A DNA stretch of 64,000 nt from QKMZ01 sp012965515. Lineage in GTDB: Bacteria > Cyanobacteriota > Vampirovibrionia > Obscuribacterales > Obscuribacteraceae. The stretch's first letter is position 1, and each line of letters opens with the position of its first letter. The stretch is from positions 124,001-188,000 of the forward strand of contig CALFMP010000010.1 of assembly GCA_937879965.1 (NCBI GenBank). Reading direction: 5' to 3'. The position numbers were made by a program, and so were the translations under genes. A model generated the notes under the pieces. The model had not been told where the DNA came from. It ran no database searches and saw nothing but the letters and a program-made list of their open reading frames with translations. Of the stretch, positions 1 through 8,029 are shown piece after piece.

Positions 1-912
1 CCAATCGAACGTTTTGAAATCATCAAGAATCCTCTTGCCCCGGGCGAGGAAGTGAAACCGTCTCTTGCCGAATCTCAGTTTCCTCGACTGGCTTTTGTCG
101 GAAGAGTTGAAAGACTTAAGGGCTGTGATTTGCTCATCGAGATGCTCCCTGCTGTCTTGAAGCGTTTTCCAGATGCCAGTCTCACATTGTTCGGGCAGGA
201 CGGATTGTCACCTGGCTTTGAAATGAGTTTTCGCGAGCAACTTCGCATTCGCGCAAATGAGTTGGGCTGCTCAGAGCGCGTGACCTTTGCGGGATTGATT
301 CCTCATGACCAGCTTTCCTCACGCGTTACTGAAGCTGATATCGCCATTTTCCCTTCACGCTATGACAGTTCTCCATACGCTTGTCTCGAAGCCATGTCGT
401 TTGGTGTACCTATTGTCGCCAGCGATGTCGGCGGCATTCCTGAGTACGTGGAGCACGGGGTGACAGGCTTGCTTTTTCAATCGGAGAATGCGGAGAATCT
501 TGCCGCTGCGGTCATTGCCCTGTGCTCGGATTCTAACCTGCGCAGCAGAATCGCTGCTGCGGGAAAGGAAAGTGTGCTGACCATGTGTAGTCCTCGGTCC
601 GTTGGGACAAGAACGCTCGAACTCTACGAACGCACACTGCACAAGTTTAGACACGATGGTGCAGGTCGGTCCCCTGGGCATGCTGCAGACGCCAGAGTGA
701 TTGTCGATTTATTGGCGGCGTTTGATGATCTTGTCGAAAAACCTTATTACCGGCAGCGAGTCGATCAGGAATTGCAGACTCACATGGAAGAGGTTTATCA
801 AGAAGGTGTGACTGCCGGATTCCGAGCTGGTCGCCGTTCTGTCGCGTCCGATCCGGCAGGCGCCATGCTTGACGGGCTCAAGTTTTTGGCGCGTTTCTAT
901 ACGAAGAAATAG
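1..912 (+). CDS. Glycosyltransferase family 4, C-terminal part (5' truncated by the window)
   Basis: The reading frame is open from base 1, so the true start lies upstream; the GTG at 52 is internal. The visible part carries the Glycos_transf_1 domain of retaining GT-B enzymes. It shows the opening FVGRVERLKG strand-loop that binds the nucleotide sugar. It also has the E-x7-E type region (CLEAMSFGVPIVASDVGG), where the donor ribose and phosphates are bound. Such enzymes add a sugar from an NDP-sugar to a lipid or glycan in the cytosol. The last 90 residues are charged and may be a family-specific tail. The acceptor cannot be named. Confidence 0.9.
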   Translation, partial: PIERFEIIKNPLAPGEEVKPSLAESQFPRLAFVGRVERLKGCDLLIEMLPAVLKRFPDASLTLFGQDGLSPGFEMSFREQLRIRANELGCSERVTFAGLIPHDQLSSRVTEADIAIFPSRYDSSPYACLEAMSFGVPIVASDVGGIPEYVEHGVTGLLFQSENAENLAAAVIALCSDSNLRSRIAAAGKESVLTMCSPRSVGTRTLELYERTLHKFRHDGAGRSPGHAADARVIVDLLAAFDDLVEKPYYRQRVDQELQTHMEEVYQEGVTAGFRAGRRSVASDPAGAMLDGLKFLARFYTKK

Positions 913-988
913 CGGCGGGTTCTTCTTCTTCTTCTTCTTCTTCCAGCTCGCGTAGTTTCTCGTTGTTTTGTCCACGTTCTTCGTTCAT
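878..988 (-). CDS. Candidate small acidic protein, 36 residues
   Basis: An ATG at 988 (minus strand) is preceded by AGGAG with a 10-nt gap and opens a 36-codon frame ending in TGA. The product has an eight-glutamate run encoded by eight GAA codons, visible on the plus strand as a TTC microsatellite at 920-943. It overlaps the 3' end of the glycosyltransferase gene by 35 bp in antisense. I know no homologue. The Shine-Dalgarno is the only positive evidence; the repeat tract alone could create an open frame by chance. Confidence 0.3.
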   Translation of the reverse strand: MNEERGQNNEKLRELEEEEEEEEPAAISSYRNAPKT

Positions 989-1060
989 TTTGCTGTTTCT
1001 CCTCATGACTAGAGATCTCCTGTGGCAGAACGCGTAAGATATACAGTCCTGAACATGAAT

Positions 1061-1080
1061 GGCGTGACTGCAGTCACGCC
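1061..1080. promoter_or_regulatory. Perfect 20-bp palindrome upstream of the dikinase gene
   Basis: GGCGTGACTGCAGTCACGCC is perfectly self-complementary, with 10-bp arms and no spacer. It ends 22 bp before the GTG of the next gene. This position suits an operator for a dimeric regulator. It may also form a hairpin in the leader. Confidence 0.5.
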
Positions 1081-1102
1081 GAATAGCACAAGCCAGTCAT
1101 AG

Positions 1103-3769
1103 GTGAGTATGGACATAAACTCTGCCGTTGCTCCTGTCGACACGACTATTCACTATTTCATGAAAGACAGCCCGCCGGCGAAAGTGGCGCTGGCGAGCGT
1201 CGGCGGCAAGGCTCACTCGCTGATTCGCATGATTGAGCTGAATTTACCCGTTCCGCCTGGATTCGTTTTGCCAGTGGAATTTTTCAGCGACTGGTTTGAA
1301 ACCATCAAGAAGAGCAGTGCTTGGAATGCCTTTCTCGAAGCCGATGTAAACTCTAAGCTACGCTCATCGTGCGATGCTCTCAAATCAGAAGCGATGAAAC
1401 TGAGTTTCTCCAAAGAGCAGAAAGAAGCTGTCGCTGCCGCTCTCAAAAAGTTCAACCACACGGGCGGTTTGTTCGCAGTGCGTTCTTCCTCGCCCGAGGA
1501 AGATTTGGAGGGCTCCTCTTTTGCGGGTGGGTATGAAACCATTCTCGGTGTCACGCAGGACGGCATTGAAGAAGCAGTGAAGCGCGCTTTTGCTTCCTGC
1601 CTCGATCAGCGTGTGGCTGTTTACAAAAAACAGCACAATTTTGATTTCCGTAATCCGAAAATCGCTGTAGCCGTGCAGACTCAGATTGCCTCGGATGTGG
1701 CGGGCGTTGGTTTTTCCGTCAACCCGATCAGTAATTCTTACGACGAGGCGGTCATCAATGCCAACTGGGGATTAGGAGAAACAGTCGTTGCAGGAATCTC
1801 CACACCTGACACTTTTATTGTTGATAAGAACAAAGAGCAAATCGCGCAGAAGCAGCTTGGCGGAAAAGAAACGTCGATTTGGCTTTTGCCGGACGGGGGG
1901 ACAGAGGAGCGAACAGATGATCGCAAGGGAGAGTTCTCGCTCAGTGACGGACAAATCATTGACCTGACCAAACTGATCGTGAAGGTGGAAGAAAGTTACG
2001 GGCGCCCAATGGACATTGAGTGGGCTTTCTCGGCTGACGAAATGTTTCTTCTGCAAGCCCGTCCGATTACCACTTATATTCCGCTGTCGAAAGAACTGAT
2101 TACAGAGCCCGGCGCCCAGAAGCGTCTTTACCTAGATGTCACTATCTGTGTGCAGGGGCTTTTCAAGCCAATCTCCGTGTTAGGCACGTCTTTCTTGCGC
2201 GGCGCCGCGTCATTGATAACGACGAAGCTTTTTGGCAAAGATTTGACCAAAAATGTGGATGATGCATTCAGCTACATGTCCGATGGTCGCATCTATTGCA
2301 ATGTGTCGAACATTTTTGAATTCGCTGGAAAAGAGAAGACTGCGAAGTTTTTCAACAATATGGACCCGACTGCAGCCAAGATTTTGTCGTCGGTGAACGA
2401 AGAAGAGTATCGTTCGCACAACAAAGGAATAAAACATATCCCGCTGCATCTCTTCTTCCAGCTGCCGTCCATCGGTCTGCACGTGCTTGAAGCGCGCTTA
2501 TTGCCGGAGCATGCGCAGCGGCATGTGGTTCAGGAAGTGAAAGAGTTTAAACGCGAAGTACGACACTTTCTGGAAGAGGATTTGCCGTTTGATGAACTTG
2601 CCGAGGCTCTCTTCGAGCGCCTGAGAAAAGCTGTGTTCAGCGCAGTGATGCCCGCATTTGTGACTTCCAGAATTGCTCTTGAGCGCATGAAGGCAATTGC
2701 AGGCGAAGGGAAATACGAGAGTGAATTCAAAGATATAGAGCGCGCGGTACCTAATAATCCGACCGTCGAGATGGGGCTTTCGCTCTATCACATGTCACAG
2801 CTGCTGCCTGAAGATCTGGATGTTTCCAAAATCGAGGAGCTGCTGGAAGCGCGCCAGCTGCCCAAGCCGTTCCTTGCCGCCTGGGCTGAATTCATGGACC
2901 TCTACGGGCATCGTGGTCCTACGGAATTGGACATCGCTGCGCCGCGATTTCGCGACGAACCAGGAACATTACTGGCTCAAGTTGCGACTTTGCGCAAGTC
3001 CACATCTGCTGAGGACAATCCGCAGGAGCGCTTCGATCGCGGTCAGGTGGCTCGTCATCGGGCGTTTGAAAAACTCTGCGAGGAGCTGCACGGCAAAGGC
3101 TGGCTGACAATGAAAGATTTTTCGTCGCTTTATCGCGTGTACGAAACATTGGCTGGTTATCGCGAGATGCCGAAATACATGATGATCTTCTGTATCGATA
3201 CGCTCAGGCAGCGCGCCTTGCGGTATGGCAAAGAATTTTTTGAAGCTGGTCGAATTGATAGCATTCAGCAGATTTTTGACTTGAAGATAGAACAAATTGC
3301 ACACGCTCAAACCGATAAGAGTTTGGACCTGCGCGAATTGGCTGCCGAAAACAAAGTCGTGATCAATCAGTTGAATGCAGTAGCAAATTTGCCACTGGTT
3401 ATGGATTCGCGCGGCAAGATCATCAATCCTCCGCCGATCGAAGCTAAGGAAGGCGAAATTTGCGGCACTGCAGTATCCTCCGGTATCGTGACCGGTCCTA
3501 TCAAAGTGCTGCATTCCCCTGATGAAAAGCCATTGGAGCGAGGCGATATTCTCGTGGCTCGCGCCACAGACCCAGGTTGGACCCCGCTTTTCGTGAACGC
3601 GTCTGCTGTGATTTTAGAAGTAGGCGGTATGTTGCAACACGGCGCACTTGTCGCCCGGGAGTATGGCTTGCCATGCGTCACTGGAGTTAAAGACGCCACC
3701 AAGTTATGGCAAGACGGGACGATGGTAGAAGTCGATGGAACCAACGGAATTGTTCGGCTGATTCATTAA
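1103..3769 (+). CDS. PEP-utilising dikinase, rifampicin phosphotransferase-like
   Basis: The 888-residue protein has an N-terminal ATP-grasp domain of the PEP synthase/PPDK type (KVALASVGGKAHSL at the start, GGLFAVRSSSPEED near 120, and LLQARPITTY near 317). A middle domain of about 400 residues follows, then a C-terminal swivelling phosphohistidine domain with GGMLQHGALVAREYGLP, where His846 is the predicted phosphorylated residue. Length and the HGA-VAREYG form match rifampicin phosphotransferases better than classical PEP synthase, which has CHAAI and a shorter middle. The middle domain would bind the acceptor, which could be a drug or another metabolite. ATG at 1109 is an alternative start. 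A perfect palindrome lies just upstream. Confidence 0.8.
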   Translation: MSMDINSAVAPVDTTIHYFMKDSPPAKVALASVGGKAHSLIRMIELNLPVPPGFVLPVEFFSDWFETIKKSSAWNAFLEADVNSKLRSSCDALKSEAMKLSFSKEQKEAVAAALKKFNHTGGLFAVRSSSPEEDLEGSSFAGGYETILGVTQDGIEEAVKRAFASCLDQRVAVYKKQHNFDFRNPKIAVAVQTQIASDVAGVGFSVNPISNSYDEAVINANWGLGETVVAGISTPDTFIVDKNKEQIAQKQLGGKETSIWLLPDGGTEERTDDRKGEFSLSDGQIIDLTKLIVKVEESYGRPMDIEWAFSADEMFLLQARPITTYIPLSKELITEPGAQKRLYLDVTICVQGLFKPISVLGTSFLRGAASLITTKLFGKDLTKNVDDAFSYMSDGRIYCNVSNIFEFAGKEKTAKFFNNMDPTAAKILSSVNEEEYRSHNKGIKHIPLHLFFQLPSIGLHVLEARLLPEHAQRHVVQEVKEFKREVRHFLEEDLPFDELAEALFERLRKAVFSAVMPAFVTSRIALERMKAIAGEGKYESEFKDIERAVPNNPTVEMGLSLYHMSQLLPEDLDVSKIEELLEARQLPKPFLAAWAEFMDLYGHRGPTELDIAAPRFRDEPGTLLAQVATLRKSTSAEDNPQERFDRGQVARHRAFEKLCEELHGKGWLTMKDFSSLYRVYETLAGYREMPKYMMIFCIDTLRQRALRYGKEFFEAGRIDSIQQIFDLKIEQIAHAQTDKSLDLRELAAENKVVINQLNAVANLPLVMDSRGKIINPPPIEAKEGEICGTAVSSGIVTGPIKVLHSPDEKPLERGDILVARATDPGWTPLFVNASAVILEVGGMLQHGALVAREYGLPCVTGVKDATKLWQDGTMVEVDGTNGIVRLIH

Positions 3770-3806
3770 TCCCTGCCGCAATCGTGGCGGCTCCTGTCCG
3801 GACGAT

Positions 3807-5051
3807 TTAATTGCCCTCGGCATCGACAGATGGGGCTTTCTTCCAAACTTGAATAAAGAGGGCTGAAGCAAGTAATACAAGCAGGAAAAACCACGGGTTT
3901 AACTGGCCGCCCTTGAGCAGATAATTGTGCTGGATTTCAATTGATACCGGCAGCACAAAAACAATCGTGCCGAGCATAACTGCCAACTTCCATATCTGGC
4001 TGAATGGAATCAGTGAATCATTGAAAATCATAATGATGGTTGGAACAAGCAGCAACAGATCATACGTGTGACAGTGCATGGAAGCTACGAGAGCCAGAGG
4101 AATGAAGCCGAGCGCTCCCAGCCTGAGTGCGTTTTTCCTGTTGCGGAATTTCCAGCCGACGAACACCCCGAGCGCAATCGTGATCAAATAGAGTGCTGAA
4201 GTAACAGTGAAAATAATCGGTGCTGCTTCAGGGAAAAGCCTCAGCAACTGACCGCGCACCGTTGGGTTTAGCTCCGGCTGCATGTACGGGACACTGCTTG
4301 GCGCACTGACTAGCGACATGTAATTTTGTATGCCGGTTGGTCCCATTTGAATGAAGGCAACTATGCTGAGCGCTGAAAAGACTATCGCGCAGACGATCAA
4401 AGACTTGAAGCGTTTGGCGCCGGCTAAGTATGCGAGAAACGGCAAGAGTTGTTGTGGTTTTAATACAAACAGCGCAAGAAAAAGACCTGCTGAGATGTCT
4501 TGCTTTTTCTCGAGGCAATAGATTGCGCCGATGTATGAAAGTAAAAGGAGCGGGGCGAGTTGGTCTATGCGCAGTGAATTGTAAGCAGCATCTGAAAGCC
4601 CGATTGCAGCGAGCAAATAGCATGTTTGTTTGTAGTTGAGTTTGAAGGTCTTTTTCAGAAGAAAGACTGCTGCGGCTAGACAGCCGGCAAGCAAAAATTT
4701 CCATACGTAGCGCATAACGTCTGGCGGTACAAATGCGATAGGCGTGAGCAATGCTAGACCCTGCGGCGGAACGAAAAGCGGAACGATGCGCTGCCCCATT
4801 GATGGATAAAGGCGGTGCTGCGCTTCTTCAAGCCCTCCAAGCGTGTAGCCGTCCGGTCCATGTCCTTCCAAAATCAATTTCGCCGGCGCGTAATACTCAG
4901 GCAAATCGCTAATGCCGCCAAACGCGGGTAGCGATAGATAAACAAGTGTGCACAGTGCGCCGACTCCAATCACAGCAAAAAGAGTCGCGATGATGTTTTC
5001 AATCAACGCTGTTCGCTTCGCCTTAGCTGAATTGTCGTCGTTGGTTGTCAA
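3807..5051 (-). CDS. GT87-type (DUF2029) polytopic membrane protein
   Basis: This 414-residue protein has a first membrane helix near 20-40, then an extracytoplasmic stretch, then about nine more hydrophobic segments, as in GT-C folds. The motif SDLPEYYAPAKLILEG after helix 1 supplies the acidic residues expected at a GT-C active site. Family members (GT87/DUF2029) use polyprenyl-phosphate sugars to mannosylate or otherwise glycosylate outside the membrane. It converges on the dikinase gene and diverges from the GT2 gene at 5415. A second GT87-like protein is at 19913-21172. Its substrate is unknown. Confidence 0.75.
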   Translation of the reverse strand: MTTNDDNSAKAKRTALIENIIATLFAVIGVGALCTLVYLSLPAFGGISDLPEYYAPAKLILEGHGPDGYTLGGLEEAQHRLYPSMGQRIVPLFVPPQGLALLTPIAFVPPDVMRYVWKFLLAGCLAAAVFLLKKTFKLNYKQTCYLLAAIGLSDAAYNSLRIDQLAPLLLLSYIGAIYCLEKKQDISAGLFLALFVLKPQQLLPFLAYLAGAKRFKSLIVCAIVFSALSIVAFIQMGPTGIQNYMSLVSAPSSVPYMQPELNPTVRGQLLRLFPEAAPIIFTVTSALYLITIALGVFVGWKFRNRKNALRLGALGFIPLALVASMHCHTYDLLLLVPTIIMIFNDSLIPFSQIWKLAVMLGTIVFVLPVSIEIQHNYLLKGGQLNPWFFLLVLLASALFIQVWKKAPSVDAEGN

Positions 5052-5148
5052 TTGCTTTCCGCGCTGCCAATCTTGTATTTCAGAGCTTAGCGCAGAAACG
5101 CCTGCCGGACGGTCGCGGTGGGGCGGTTATCCAAGAAAATGGGAGACC

Positions 5149-5189
5149 AGTTTTACTCCGAAAAATTTCAAATTTTTCGGAGTAAAACT
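5149..5189. repeat. 41-bp near-perfect palindrome between divergent genes
   Basis: Two 20-nt arms flank a single C at 5169 and match without a mismatch; the left arm begins AGTTTTACTCCG. It sits in the 363-bp space between the divergent GT87 (start 5051) and GT2 (start 5415) genes, where I see no other feature. A terminator is unlikely because no transcript ends there. An operator, a cruciform-forming site or a remnant of a small palindromic element are the options. Confidence 0.65.
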
Positions 5190-5414
5190 CCGAGATCACT
5201 TGCCAGGTCTACTCACCAGCCCGTTGTCAATTGGTGTCTGTACTTGCATGATCGGCGGGTCTGTAGTTTTTCCTAGTACGCGACTGTTTGCTTCATGAAG
5301 AGCTGGCAAGAGGAAGAAAAAACAGCCGGGATGCTAAGCTGATTGGGTTTTGGCGGCGCAAACGCAAACCACTTTGCGACCGTAAGCACTGGTGACCAGG
5401 AAAAGTTTTTAGCT

Positions 5415-6116
5415 GTGAAAAAGCTCTCGATTCTCATACCTGTCTACAACGAACTGAGCACGCTTGTTCAGGTCTTGGATAAGGTAATAAAGGCAGAATC
5501 GCAGGGGTTAGAGAAAGAGCTAGTAATTGTCGATGATGGTTCAACCGATGGCACGCGCGACATTCTTTCGACGCTTGATGCGCGTGAATATAATGCCAAA
5601 ATCTATTTTCATAACAAGAACCAGGGCAAAGGTGCGGCGTTAAGAACCGCGCTGCAAAACGCTACTGGAGATATTATTCTGATACAAGACGCGGACCTGG
5701 AGTACGATCCGCGAGAATACAACGAGCTGCTCAAGCCAATTTTGGAAGATCATGCTGATGTTGTGTACGGGTCAAGACTTTCAGGTGGAAAGCCCACTCG
5801 CGCCTTCAAAATCTCGCATTTGTTGGGCAATAAGTTTCTGAGCTTTTTGACGAATGTTTTGTACGACTGCACGCTTACCGACATGGAGACTTGCTACAAA
5901 GTCTTCAAAGCTGAGTACATCAAGAACATACAGATTCGCTCGAATCGTTTTGATTTCGAGCCGGAGATCACCGCCAAGGTTTTGAAACAGAAGGTGCGTC
6001 TCATCGAGCTTCCAATATCGTACTTCGGCAGAGACTACGCTGAAGGCAAAAAAATCACATGGAAAGACGGCTTCGCGGCCATTTATGCGCTAGTGAAATT
6101 TCGCTTTAGTGATTGA
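5415..6116 (+). CDS. Glycosyltransferase family 2 (DPM1/polyprenyl-phosphate type)
   Basis: The protein starts LSILIPVYNE and has ELVIVDDGSTDGTRD followed by DADLEY, the two acidic nucleotide-sugar and metal sites of GT-A inverting enzymes. At about 233 residues from GTG 5415, without a membrane tail, it resembles soluble dolichol-phosphate mannose synthase-like enzymes, which charge a polyprenyl phosphate with a sugar in the cytosol. The frame is open back to a TTG at 5343, but those 24 extra residues look non-conserved. Such an enzyme could supply the lipid-linked donor used by the GT87 protein next door; this is inference. Confidence 0.85.
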   Translation: MKKLSILIPVYNELSTLVQVLDKVIKAESQGLEKELVIVDDGSTDGTRDILSTLDAREYNAKIYFHNKNQGKGAALRTALQNATGDIILIQDADLEYDPREYNELLKPILEDHADVVYGSRLSGGKPTRAFKISHLLGNKFLSFLTNVLYDCTLTDMETCYKVFKAEYIKNIQIRSNRFDFEPEITAKVLKQKVRLIELPISYFGRDYAEGKKITWKDGFAAIYALVKFRFSD

Positions 6117-6153
6117 AGCTAATTCAATTCCGGACTCAAATGAAGACGCAACA

Positions 6154-6528
6154 CTACGCTGATTCGTCTTTCTTCTCTAACTTATTTACTCTTCGTTCAA
6201 TCCGAGCTATGCGATTCTCTAAGGCCGCATGTGCTTCTTCGCTGCGTAGAAGGAAAGAGGTTATGCCGTTTAGTTTTAACGAGACCTCTTTTGCGGACTT
6301 TTCAACGCTTCGGGATAGTGAATCTACCTTGATATTAGTCTCGTCGAGCCTAGAGACCGTATCGTCGAGTCTAGAGACCGTATCGTCGAGCCTAGAGACC
6401 GTATCGTCGAGCCTAGAGATCGTATCGTCGAGTCTAGCGTTAGTTCCGTCGAGCTTTTCTCCAAGCATGGAGAATCCGCTGCGCATCTCACTTCTCAGCA
6501 TTTCGATTAGTTTTGAATCGTTAGCCAT
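6154..6528 (-). CDS. Heptad-repeat coiled-coil protein, 124 residues
   Basis: A GGAGG with a 7-nt gap precedes the ATG, which makes this strand the coding one over the antisense frame. The protein is almost wholly helical and charged, with an RLDDTVS heptad repeated four to five times in the middle (residues about 32-62). A second heptad region at the C-terminus ends NKLEKKDESA. It has no signal peptide or membrane helix. It should form an extended, probably trimeric or dimeric, coiled coil in the cytosol. The function is unknown. It is transcribed away from the response regulator at 6708. Confidence 0.75.
   Translation of the reverse strand: MANDSKLIEMLRSEMRSGFSMLGEKLDGTNARLDDTISRLDDTVSRLDDTVSRLDDTVSRLDETNIKVDSLSRSVEKSAKEVSLKLNGITSFLLRSEEAHAALENRIARIERRVNKLEKKDESA
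6341..6445. repeat. 21-bp tandem repeats inside the coiled-coil gene
   Basis: Four nearly identical 21-bp units (6341, 6362, 6383 and 6404) and a degenerate fifth (6425) each encode one RLDDTVS-type heptad on the minus strand. The near-identity at DNA level suggests recent expansion by slippage or unequal recombination that keeps frame. Confidence 0.9.
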
Positions 6529-6707
6529 TGCTGATCCTCCAGTACCTACATTATTTGAGACGGAAGAATCGTGTCAAGAGTTCAATTCATTCGGAACAAA
6601 CTATCGGGTTTAATCTTTGTTCCGCTGGCGCTACAGTTCAGGACTTTTTCAGGAGTTCGGGGCGAAACTGTAGTCATTACGACCCGCCCCTTCGTAGAAA
6701 AATTACT

Positions 6708-7385
6708 ATGCCAAAGATTCTTCTCGTCGACGACGATGTTCGTTTAGCTGAGCAAATCCGTGAATTTCTGCTTCTGGAAGATTACGTCGTGGACGTTGCC
6801 CATGACGGTGCCGATGCGATGCAATTGGTCAATTCATTTCAGTTTGATCTTATTCTCCTTGATTGGGAGCTGCCTGACACGACCGGTCTTGCTCTGTGCA
6901 AGAACTTTCGCAGCAAAGGCGTTACGACACCCATCGTTTTCCTAACAGGGAGAGATTCCATCGACAACAAGACGGATGGACTCAATGAAGGCGCCGATGA
7001 TTACATGACGAAGCCGTTTCACCCGAGAGAGTTGAGTGCGCGGCTGAGAGCTTGTTTGCGCCGCCCCGCTGTTTATCATTCTGAATCTTATGTTGCCGGT
7101 GACTTGCTGTTGCAGCAAAAGCAGCGCAGACTGACTAAGTCCGGCAAAGACATTCATTTGCGCCCTAAGGAATTCGCGATTTTGGAATATTTGATGCGTC
7201 ACCCGAATCAATATTTCACTTCGAGACAGCTCATAGAAAACATCTGGGAATCCGACAATGACACGTCTGAGGACACCATCAGGACTTCGATAAAAACTCT
7301 GCGCAAGAAAATTGCTGATGACGCGGAAGAATGCGCGATCAAGACGACAGTAGGTTATGGCTACATTTTGGAAGTTCGAAACTAA
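6708..7385 (+). CDS. OmpR/PhoB-family response regulator
   Basis: The 226-residue protein starts MPKILLVDDDVRLAEQ, the beta-1 and acidic pocket of a receiver domain. Asp52 (LLDWELPD) is the predicted phosphoacceptor, with Thr80 and Lys102 (DDYMTKPF) completing the switch. A winged-helix DNA-binding domain follows from about residue 130 (LRPKEFAILEYLMRHPNQYFTSRQLIENIW). It acts as a phosphorylation-controlled transcription factor. No histidine kinase is beside it, so it is an orphan here. The frame is open upstream to 6528, but the homology begins at the ATG at 6708. An 8-bp inverted repeat (CTACAGTT at 6631, AACTGTAG at 6666) lies in the leader and could be its own operator. Confidence 0.93.
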   Translation: MPKILLVDDDVRLAEQIREFLLLEDYVVDVAHDGADAMQLVNSFQFDLILLDWELPDTTGLALCKNFRSKGVTTPIVFLTGRDSIDNKTDGLNEGADDYMTKPFHPRELSARLRACLRRPAVYHSESYVAGDLLLQQKQRRLTKSGKDIHLRPKEFAILEYLMRHPNQYFTSRQLIENIWESDNDTSEDTIRTSIKTLRKKIADDAEECAIKTTVGYGYILEVRN

Positions 7386-7415
7386 ACAGTGCGCGTTCTG
7401 TGTTCGATCGTTATC

Positions 7416-8015
7416 CTATCGATAGCAAAACCCAATTGCAAATCCCGCTACCGCCCAGATTCCGAGGAGCAAAGTTCCGACGAACGCGATTTGCCCCCTC
7501 TTGAAGACAAGAGCAGCAACGAGGACTACGCATGTTAAGTATGCAGATAAAGCTTCAATGCAATTCACAGTCTCAAGATCAAACTTTGGTCTTGGTTCTG
7601 GGCTGCGTGCAAATCTTACTGCTCCGTCAATAGGCGCACCAACTAGTCCTTGCGCTTGAGCGCTCGAAATGAATCCAAACCCAACGCACAGTGCAATTAC
7701 GTTGCATGCTACTTTTCTGATGCGGTCTCGTATTTTTCTCAATCCGACTGGGCAATCATCCGTGATGATTGTTCCGTCGAAGCGCCTGTATAGCCGCATG
7801 CAAACTCGACCTTCGCTCTCTCGTACGAGTTCTGCAATCTCCTTGGTTGACATTACCGACGAATTGTAGACGTTCAATTTGCACTGTCCGCAAAAGCGTT
7901 TTCTATCATCGCCCTGCATAGACTCCCATCCAACATCACAGGGCGAAGCAACATAGATGCGCTGTACGAGCGCTTTGTCGCTGATGTTGGAATTGCATTT
8001 TTCTGTGTTATTCAT
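7416..8015 (-). CDS. Five-cysteine membrane protein, paralogue 1
   Basis: This 199-residue protein has a cysteine-rich N-terminal domain with C26, C42, C45, C72 and C88, containing RFCGQCKLNVYN and GRVC-RLYRR-DGTIITDDCPVG. Two hydrophobic segments follow (about 107-125 and 155-197). The spacing C-x15-C-x2-C-x26-C-x15-C is identical to that of the next gene upstream. The motif could bind zinc or another metal, or form disulfides. I recognise the RxCxxCxxxVYNxSxM...DCPVG pattern from uncharacterised proteins but know no function. It lies 14 bp after paralogue 2 and is probably co-transcribed. Confidence 0.75.
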   Translation of the reverse strand: MNNTEKCNSNISDKALVQRIYVASPCDVGWESMQGDDRKRFCGQCKLNVYNSSVMSTKEIAELVRESEGRVCMRLYRRFDGTIITDDCPVGLRKIRDRIRKVACNVIALCVGFGFISSAQAQGLVGAPIDGAVRFARSPEPRPKFDLETVNCIEALSAYLTCVVLVAALVFKRGQIAFVGTLLLGIWAVAGFAIGFCYR

Positions 8016-8029
8016 TACAAAACACCACT

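Noticed and set aside
6113..6613. Plus-strand frame with SSSLETV repeats
   Set aside because: It is the antisense reading of the coiled-coil gene's 21-bp repeats. The minus strand has the ribosome binding site and a sensible heptad protein.
6631..6673. Terminator upstream of the response regulator
   Set aside because: The 8-bp inverted repeat has a 27-nt loop and no T-run, and it lies before the gene. It is noted there only as a possible operator.
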